Positions 57,561 through 64,000 of a DNA stretch of 64,000 nucleotides are shown one piece after another. The stretch is from Marsupella aquatica. Lineage: Eukaryota > Marchantiophyta. The stretch is from assembly GCA_973895155.1 (NCBI GenBank), contig OZ316892.1, positions 10,230,001 through 10,294,000 of the forward strand, in the 5' to 3' direction. The notes below the pieces were generated by a model that saw only the letters and a list, made by a program, of their open reading frames with translations, searched no databases and had not been told where the DNA came from. Position 1 is the stretch's first letter. Each line of letters opens with the position of its first letter. The position numbers were made by a program, and so were the translations under genes.

Positions 57561-58240
57561 GTGAGTGTCGACTACAGTGGCAGTCCACATCAAATAATCT
57601 CTACTGTATGGGAAAAGACAGATCGAAAGCGTAACACACCGCAACTACTAACACACCACAAGGAGCACTTTAATGGGATTAGAACTCAAGAGCAGGTAGT
57701 CACTTACGTCAGGGCATGTCTTGAAACAGCTGAAGATCAGGAGGGAAGACTCTTGCATTGCTTCCCTCCGAAAATTCACCTGAATTCCTTCCGAAACCCG
57801 AAGATTCTTCCCTCACTGATTTCAGGGGTTTGATGAGTTCGTTCTATTTTTAGGAAATCAAAAGTTCACTTACAGAATGAGCAACAAGCATAAAGTCAAT
57901 GTAGAGTACTGTAGTTATTGGTCGGAAGCTGACGTAGATTTTTGTGACTTGGGGACAACGAAAGCTTGTCTATGCCATGTAGCAATGTAATGCCAACCTG
58001 GGTACATTATTATATGGCCTCGAAATTTTACTTTGTTTAAAATGAAGGTTGAGAAAGTTAATTTTCCATTTTTACAAACTTTTCGAACCATGAGAAAATG
58101 GTCATGATATTTTATTCTCCACAGAATTAAGTTTTATGACTTCACTTTTCTTTAAAAAACAATTAAATATTATATACATGTACTGTAGTTACGAGATCCA
58201 AAAATCAATCCTTTAGTTTGGCTTTAGACCTCTGAATTAA
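57561..58240. other. Intergenic, no gene recognised
   Basis: A 90-codon open frame at 57561-57833 (+) has no recognised domain. The remainder is AT-rich. Confidence 0.35.
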
Positions 58241-58380
58241 AGAAAGGTCATAGAATTTGATTTTAACATATCTTTTCACTTTTACAGAGAAATATACATA
58301 TACTTTTTACAGAAAAAGGCCAAATCGAGTACAAAAGAATAAACAAGAGAGGTCCCAAGTGGACAAAACCAAACGCAAAA

Positions 58381-58475
58381 GAAGTGAGCAAAAGGAAACC
58401 CTAAAAACCAAAAAAGAGGAACTAAAAGAAGTGAGCAAAAGGAAACCCCTAAAAACCAAGAAAGAGGAACTAAAA
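58381..58475. repeat. 47-bp tandem duplication
   Basis: Units begin at 58381 and 58428, each GAAGTGAGCAAAAGGAAACC through AAAGAGGAACTAAAA, with two or three differences. It lies next to the 3' side of the LINE fragment. Confidence 0.85.
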
Positions 58476-58527
58476 CTACCGCAAATGGACCGAGGTCCTC
58501 ATCATACCTAGCAAATGTGGCAACAAG

Positions 58528-59459
58528 CTAGTGGTCTACATCAAGTGTCGAAACTAGATCGGCAAGTGGGACAGGAATGTCCTCTAGGGGGGCTAGCCGT
58601 TGCGGAGTCACACTAGCACCCACTGTCAGAGATTGACGATAGACGGCCCGAGCTTGAGCACGCTGTAAGGTGACTGAAATGCGTTGGCGAAGGTGCGTGG
58701 TCAAAACAGATAGCGGGGCCCGGTGGGACCCATCCGGCCGTGAACATCCCGAGCAGCTTGGCAAAGAAGCCCGTCGAACTGATGATGGAGACGCCCAAAT
58801 ATCTCAAGAGCAAGGGGCAGGAAGCTATTAGATGAAGCTCGTGCAGCATATTTGGCCTACTTCGTTGTTGCTGCTCGTGATGCTGCTGCCCCTGCCATTG
58901 TTGCCGCTGTTCCAATGATGTCTTGGCGCAATGGGTTTGCCACCACTACATCTGCCAAAGTACAGTGACCTTCACGGACCATGGTAAGATCCACCCGTAA
59001 CCGCTGTGATGGAGGACCAGGTAACTCGAGCACCACCTCCCGCCGCGCGCAGACCAAAGAGTCAGAGAGAACCTGAGCAGTCGCATCTCTCACAGCGTCG
59101 TGAACAAAAATGGTTTCGCCGCCCAAACTGCATCGAAGAAGATGGACACCTGTGGCATCACAAGGCTTCCCACAAGTGCAAGTAGGAGGTAAACCAGCAA
59201 GAAGGGGGTGGGGCAAGCCCATACGAAGACGCATGGCTGTCGCAAACTCCGTTGAAGACATCCGCAGGTGAGGAATGACTGGATTGGCCTGAAGCCAGCC
59301 TCCTGCGCCCTTCCCTCCGGAAGAAAGAATCCGAGCTCGGTCTGTGTCAGGTGCCTCGGTGAGGATGCTGGAGAGGGTGAAAGCGTGCATACGCCCAGCA
59401 AGGTCTGCCTGAAGACGGACGGGGTCCAAGGATAAAAACTCCTGGAAACCTATTCCGTT
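58528..59459 (-). mobile_element. Non-LTR retrotransposon (LINE) 3' fragment, broken
   Basis: The C-terminal part of a LINE-type polyprotein on the - strand, after the reverse transcriptase domain. It shows SLDPVRLQADLAGRMHAF, GKGAGGWLQANP, MSSTEFATAMRLRMGLP, a CTCG ... HLLRC zinc knuckle, then HDAVRDATAQVL and RVDLTM ... ADVVVANPL. The last segments resemble the restriction-like nuclease domain found after the reverse transcriptase in some plant and algal non-LTR elements. A TAG at 58859-58857 interrupts TTK-AKYAARASSN (GAG likely ancestral). The frame changes near 58700, after which LQRAQARAVYRQSL continues. The catalytic reverse transcriptase is absent, consistent with 5' truncation on insertion. 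Dead element. Confidence 0.72.
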
Positions 59460-59647
59460 TTCTCGTGAAGTTACATTATTCCTTGTCTTAGAAACGTTTC
59501 ACTCCTAGCTATAGCATATTAATTCATATATGATAAATGTAAACTGACACTATAATGTGTAATTTTACTTTTTTCTTCCTCACTTCTGGTCTGGTCTATT
59601 TACAAAGTGTCATTCTGATCGGAAGTCTCCCCGGAGGTTGGATTATG

Positions 59648-59764
59648 GTGACGTAATTCCTGTCAGGAGAAGAGGTTACGATTTCTGTAGGGGCCTGCTA
59701 TAGTCATAATATGTTGTCCTGAAAAGTCTAGCCCGTAACCTCTTTCTGGGCAGGAGTTATGTAC
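59648..59764. repeat. Long imperfect hairpin 1
   Basis: The left arm (GTGACGTAATTCCTGTCAGG through AAGAGGTTACG) pairs with the right arm at about 59732-59764 (CCGTAACCTCTTTCTGGGCA ... GAGTTATGTAC), roughly 32 bp with a few mismatches, around a loop of about 50 bases. Confidence 0.75.
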
Positions 59765-59770
59765 ACTAGT

Positions 59771-59905
59771 GCAGGTCTGGGCTGGGGTTATAGACTGTAA
59801 CCTACTCCCGGAATATTCAAAGAAGCTTTCCGGCTGCCGCCGGTCAGCTTCTTTTTATATTCCGGACGCAAAGTTACAGCCTAGTAACCCTACGCCCAGA
59901 CCTGC
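59771..59905. repeat. Long imperfect hairpin 2
   Basis: The left arm GCAGGTCTGGGC ... ACTGTAACCTACTCCCGGAATAT (59771-59817) pairs with ATATTCCGGACGCAAAGTTACAGC ... GCCCAGACCTGC (about 59857-59905), about 45 bp with small bulges. Its loop contains a second stem (AAGAAGCT / AGCTTCTT). It starts 7 bp after hairpin 1. Confidence 0.8.
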
Positions 59906-60043
59906 ATTACCCTATACATATTTCCTAAGCATGAGATGGATCCAAAGTCACTCCACCTTTTCCACAAGCCATGCAGCCCGCAGCTCTTCCCATAGCTAGA
60001 TTACTCCTTGAAATCCAGTTGTGAGTTTGACTTGCCAGCTCCT

Positions 60044-60205
60044 GCAGCATCTGGTGGCCTGACCATCTCACTTATGTCCTGCAAAGTACACTCTTGCTCA
60101 ACATAGCTTACTATCAACAATAGTGCAGCATCTGGTGGCCTGACCATCTCACTTATGTCCTGCAAAGTACACTCTTGCTCAACATAGCTTACTATCAACA
60201 ATAGT
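60044..60205. repeat. 81-bp perfect tandem duplication
   Basis: Units 60044-60124 and 60125-60205 (GCAGCATCTGGTGGCC to TCAACAATAGT) appear identical by eye, so the duplication is very recent. Confidence 0.93.
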
Positions 60206-61599
60206 GTACTAATCTCCTATAGGAAGGGGAGCTTCTCACCCAAAATCTGCTATAAACAATGGAGTTGCTGAGCCGGGGCCACACCAGTCACACAGTCAAA
60301 TTTGACAGGGAATGTCTAAACTTGAATAGAGTCAGGGTCTCCAATGTCAGCTCTAGACTTTCAAGTTTGGAACCTGAAAGACTATTTAACTAAAGTCTTA
60401 TTACCCTTTGGAGGGTGAATTTCATGGGGCAGGGTTTCCGTTAACAAGTTCATATATAAGAAGTAATATATACCTTTTCGGGGAAAGAAGAACATTGACC
60501 CAGGCAAGGAGTTGTATATTCAATTAAAAGGCCTTGACTTGACTTGGCCACCACAACCAGGAGAAACCTATCTATGTTAACAACTTCAAGGACCACTTTT
60601 TCTTGCCTTTCATGTACTTTGTTTTATTCCTGGTATATAAACTTTGGTCACTTGCATTCAACTTCAAGGATTAAAAAAAACAAAGCACAAAGTCGGATCT
60701 TATCAGGATAATGGAATCTCATTCAAAGCAACTAAAGCTGGAACTCCCTTTTAGGCTGTTTCTCTTCGCATGAGCTGCCAGTTATAAGGTGCAAATAGGT
60801 TCTTTAGTGCACACTCAACAGCTGGGATGACATGAAAAAACCAACCTGCAAACCAGTTGCATGGCCTTTTCAAATAGTTGAAACTAAGTGGATCAAGGGA
60901 AACACACCTGGAAAACCAAACCCTACCAGCACAAAGAGGGTGAAGCATTCAGGTCCACAAAATTCTGCCATTTAGCTAAAGAAAAAGGCATAATATTAAG
61001 GGGGCTTTACAATAACTCAGACCCAGGTGAGACCCCCAAGTCTGGAATAGGATCATAACAAATGTATTCAAATATGGTAACATGCCAAATTTGCTTTAAG
61101 GTTGCTCTCGTTTTGGGGGCATATTCTTATTCTTTTCCTCTAGAAAAAAAATTAGAGCTTTGTACAAGTAGAAAGTGCAATTGGCTTTACAAGAACTTGG
61201 GGGCTCATTCATGCCTGTGTCTTATCAACCCGACATAAATGGGCCCAATTAAATGCTAAGTGGAGTGCTTATTTTGTCCACAAATTTAGACCACGTGGAG
61301 TGGTGGTCCATACATTTATAAACTTTGGCTCCATCTTTCAAGGGATTTGCTTTTATTAATTGTTAAAGTTTGTTTCAAGAATCTTTTGTAAGTACTCTAT
61401 GTTTAGAAAAAGACATGATGAGTTGATGACCCTCTAGTTTGCTTTGGCGACGAAAGCTCGGAACTGCCCCCCACGGGCTTGTAAAACTACCCTTACACAA
61501 ACCTGCCTAGCGGCCCCAGTTTGGACTTGTCGGACAAATAGCAGTATTTACGAAGACAAAAGACATATGTCGTCCCGGTCACTCCCGGTCGATCCCAGC
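60206..61599. other. Intergenic, no gene recognised
   Basis: AT-rich DNA with no recognisable coding or RNA gene. Confidence 0.4.
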
Positions 61600-61930
61600 C
61601 CGGCCCGGCCCGGTCTCCCCACCCTCCCCCCCCCCGCCCCGGCCACCCAATCCTGCCCAAGCCTTCCTCCCCACCCCCCGCCCCCCCCCGCCCCGGCCTC
61701 CCTCCCCGGCCCGGCCAGGTCTCCCGACCCTCCCTCCCCTCCCTCCCCATCCTCCCCCCCGCCCCCCCCCCCCCCCCCCCCGGCCTCCCTCCCCTCCCCA
61801 CCCCCCGCCCCGCCAGGCCAGGCCGGGCCGGAGGGTTTTAGGACCTGGCCGGGAAGAAATTTGACCAGGCCGGGAGAGTGTGGCGCTTGGCCGGGAGGGG
61901 TCAGGAGAATTTGACACCGGGCCGGGGAAT
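61600..61930. repeat. C-rich/G-rich low-complexity tract
   Basis: 61600-61800 is almost pure C with short breaks (CCCTCCCC, CCCGCCCC, an 18-base C run near 61764-61781), so the - strand has many G runs able to form G-quadruplexes. From 61810 the strand bias flips to GGCCGGG-type words. The long open frames on both strands (Pro- or Gly-rich) are artefacts. Confidence 0.9.
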
Positions 61931-62689
61931 ATAAGGGAATATTGGACAAACGGGTGGACAAATAGACGATTTTTGGACGGATAAGTTGTCATTTGTCGTG
62001 TCGGACAAGGACACATCTTGTCCAACAGTGAAAACCTGGCTAGGGGCACAATCTGGCAAAACCATTAATTATCCTAGTCCTGTGCTAATGGACCCTATAT
62101 TTTGCTAAGGTGGCTGTGGTTTTGTCTTAAAGTGCCATTGTCCATGACAAAACCTGGATCCACCATTTTTAGTATATTGTTCCTCAATTTGTGGAGCAAA
62201 GTCTCACCCTACCTTACAGGAGAAGAATGTGAAAAAGGGACCTTGGACTCTTCTCCTTTTATATGGACAGTGGTGGTATAAAAAAACTTATTAGACCGCA
62301 GCTTGCTCCATTTCTATTGAGCATCTTTCATTTATTTTCTCTGGGACACGCATTTTAAGGTGTAGATGGGTGAAACAAGGAAGATTTATGCCCCAAAGTT
62401 TGTGTAAAGCCCAGTAAGAGTGCTATATATCAAGCTTTAAATTAGGGAACTCCCTAAAGAAAACAGGCATGCTAGGGAAGAATGGCAGAAGGTCACCCAC
62501 TTCAGCGAGAAACCCATGACTATGCAAGTCAAAGCATGCTCATGCCCAGCAATGATGTCGCAGCCAGATTAGTTTTAAGGTTTTCTTTTTCTTTTTCAGG
62601 GTTGCCTATTTACGTTTCCATATTCATTTCTGACTGTTAGATCTCTATAGATTTAAATAATACCTTCATATTCTGGCTAGTGGAGTGGT
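61931..62689. other. Intergenic, no gene recognised
   Basis: No recognised coding or RNA feature. GGACAAACGGGTGGACAAATAG and GTCGGACAAGGACA near 61945-62010 form a loose GGACAA repeat. Confidence 0.4.
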
Positions 62690-63139
62690 TTAGGGTTTAG
62701 GTGAAAGACCGGCTAAGAAAAAGACAGAAAGTATGACTACACAAGTGGCAGCTTTCTGCCAGGAGGTCAAAATTGGCAAATGTAAGCCACTAGAACAACC
62801 TCTGGTTACAGCCTCTAAACCTGTAGAAGCATCCTCCTTTTTTTGTTGTGAGTCAGCCACATTGAGAGCGCACTTGTCAGCAAGTTGAATTGCCAGTTGT
62901 ATGGCTGGTTTTCCCCCTTTCGTTACCTGGAAAAAGTTGGAACGAGATACTTCACCCTTTTTTGAGGAAAAGTGGGAAACATACACTTCACCAAAGACTG
63001 CAAATGGTTCTGTAAGGTGATAACCAATATTGTTTGTGGTAATTTGGAAGCCAGATTTGGGGACACCAAAGCTCCCATTGACCAAATATAACTCCCATCC
63101 ACGGAAGTCACTCTGTGAAGGGCCATACATCACTTGCAA
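62690..63139 (-). CDS. Hypothetical 149-aa ORF, unrecognised
   Basis: A - strand open frame beginning MQVMYGPSQSDFRGWELYLV, with GSFGVPKSGFQITTNNIGYH and EPFAVFGEVYVSHFSSKKGE. It reads like ordinary protein composition, with a hydrophobic stretch near the C-terminus (CVVILSVFFLAGL) that could be a membrane segment. I recognise no family. It may be a fragment of a mobile-element or host protein, or chance; the opposite strand is also open over part of it. Confidence 0.28.
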   Translation of the reverse strand: MQVMYGPSQSDFRGWELYLVNGSFGVPKSGFQITTNNIGYHLTEPFAVFGEVYVSHFSSKKGEVSRSNFFQVTKGGKPAIQLAIQLADKCALNVADSQQKKEDASTGLEAVTRGCSSGLHLPILTSWQKAATCVVILSVFFLAGLSPKP

Positions 63140-64000
63140 TGGTGGTTTGGGTTATGTGTTTGTGACCAAAAGCGTTGATCCACTTACACTTACACATGGT
63201 GCCAGGGATTTTGGAAAGAACTTCTCCTGCACAGGGTTACTAAAAAAACAATTCAATGGTTTCATCAGTTCTTGGGACTGCAGTTGCCCTATCTGGAGAC
63301 AGGCGAGACAGACACAGGCGCGCAGGCGGCAGCTAGATGACCCGCTCCAGGGCTTACTCCAAAGGTCTACCAGACTTTTCAGTTTATTACTCAATAGTGC
63401 TTTAGGTTTTGTGTCGGTGATGGGACTCTTGGGCATTTGGCTCTTGGTCTTCATGTTTTTTTCTCCAAATTTCTCCCCTTTGTTTGGTCTCCTGGCTCTC
63501 CTGCCTTTGGGATCCTGTCCATGGTTAGGAGCCTTTGGTTTTGCCGCACCATGATAAATAGTGGTTATTAGGGTGTCTCAAAGCTGAGTCATTAGTGAAA
63601 GTGACAGATGTGGTACATCCTATAACTCCGATTATGAGACCTAGTTATGAAATTTTAAAATGGGAGTTAGCATTGACCCACCCCATAAGGCAAGAGTTAT
63701 GGTCTCACTTGTCTCATAGCCTATATCATTTTCCCCTCCATTCTTGATTAGCCGTGTCTTCATTGTGAATTCTCGAGTCCCAGATTTCCAGATTTGTGCC
63801 TACAATTATAGGAAAGTTATGGGTTAAGTGTTGAACCCACAGGTGGTGTTCCTGAGGGTAGCTGAAAATAGGCTCCCATAACTTTTAGTTATAAGAGTGC
63901 CTTATCTTGTCAACTGCACACTTTGAGACGCCCTATTGAAGGAATCTCTTCTGAACTCCAGACTTTGAGGCGCCCTTTTTTTCCGACATTGCTATATGGC
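63140..64000. other. Intergenic to window end, no gene recognised
   Basis: A + strand frame (63030-63554) overlaps the opposing hypothetical ORF and ends in hydrophobic, low-information sequence. The phrases AGGGTGTCTCAAAG, TTTGAGACGCCCT and TTTGAGGCGCCC near 63570, 63921 and 63964 are related and partly inverted, hinting at a small foldback element. Confidence 0.35.

Noticed and set aside
61444-62049. Pro-rich and Gly-rich open frames resembling cell-wall proteins
   Set aside because: Frames are open on both strands only because the DNA is near-pure C or G; no signal peptide or conserved motif.

Overview
The window looks like TE-rich nuclear DNA of a land plant, probably a non-seed plant (bryophyte or lycophyte). 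The clues are plant-specific PADRE/DUF4228 genes, CACTA (En/Spm) transposons, short TTTAGGG tracts, GT-AG introns of about 85-150 bp, and a LINE fragment with a C-terminal nuclease-like domain. The species is not identifiable from sequence alone. Host genes are sparse and most of the DNA is transposons, their remnants and tandem repeats.

Positions 1-13820 are the right-hand 13.8 kb of a CACTA element (element A) whose left end lies outside the window. On the + strand it carries, in order, a PHD-finger gene resembling the EDM2 zinc-finger region (3506-4204), an unrecognised Cys-containing ORF (4491-4982), a decayed Transposase_21 gene (5974-9761) and a decayed multi-exon TNPA-like gene (9846-12831). 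It ends in a GTCAT-rich subterminal zone with a 12-bp minisatellite and a terminal inverted repeat ending in TAGTG at 13820.

Positions 13821-34178 are gene-poor. They hold a PADRE gene on the - strand (17517-18104), a candidate two-exon small gene (18983-19420), a degenerate satellite (21.6-22.2 kb), a GGCC-rich block of suspected retroelement origin (about 22.96-24.47 kb) and short tandem repeats.

Positions 34179-45074 are a complete second CACTA element (element B, 10,896 bp). It has matching TIRs, an ATT target-site duplication on both sides and TTGCGA/TCGCAA subterminal repeats. It carries a TNPA-like gene on the - strand and, on the + strand, a two-exon SET-domain gene followed by a nearly intact Transposase_21 gene. 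The SET gene occupies the same slot, directly upstream of and co-oriented with the transposase, as the PHD gene in element A.

Positions 45075-64000 are again gene-poor. They hold LTR-like direct repeats with transition-type decay (49.2 and 52.4 kb), a second PADRE gene (54131-54910, +), tandem arrays at 55.0-57.6 kb, a LINE 3' fragment (58.5-59.5 kb, -), two adjacent long hairpins (59.65-59.9 kb) and a C-rich tract (61.6-61.8 kb).

The main finding is that two distinct CACTA families in one locus each carry a captured host-type chromatin module (PHD/EDM2-like in A, SET methyltransferase-like in B) upstream of the transposase. In B, splice phases would allow one zinc-motif leader exon to join either the SET exon or the transposase exon. 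This suggests, as inference, that these transposons encode their own chromatin or anti-silencing factors.
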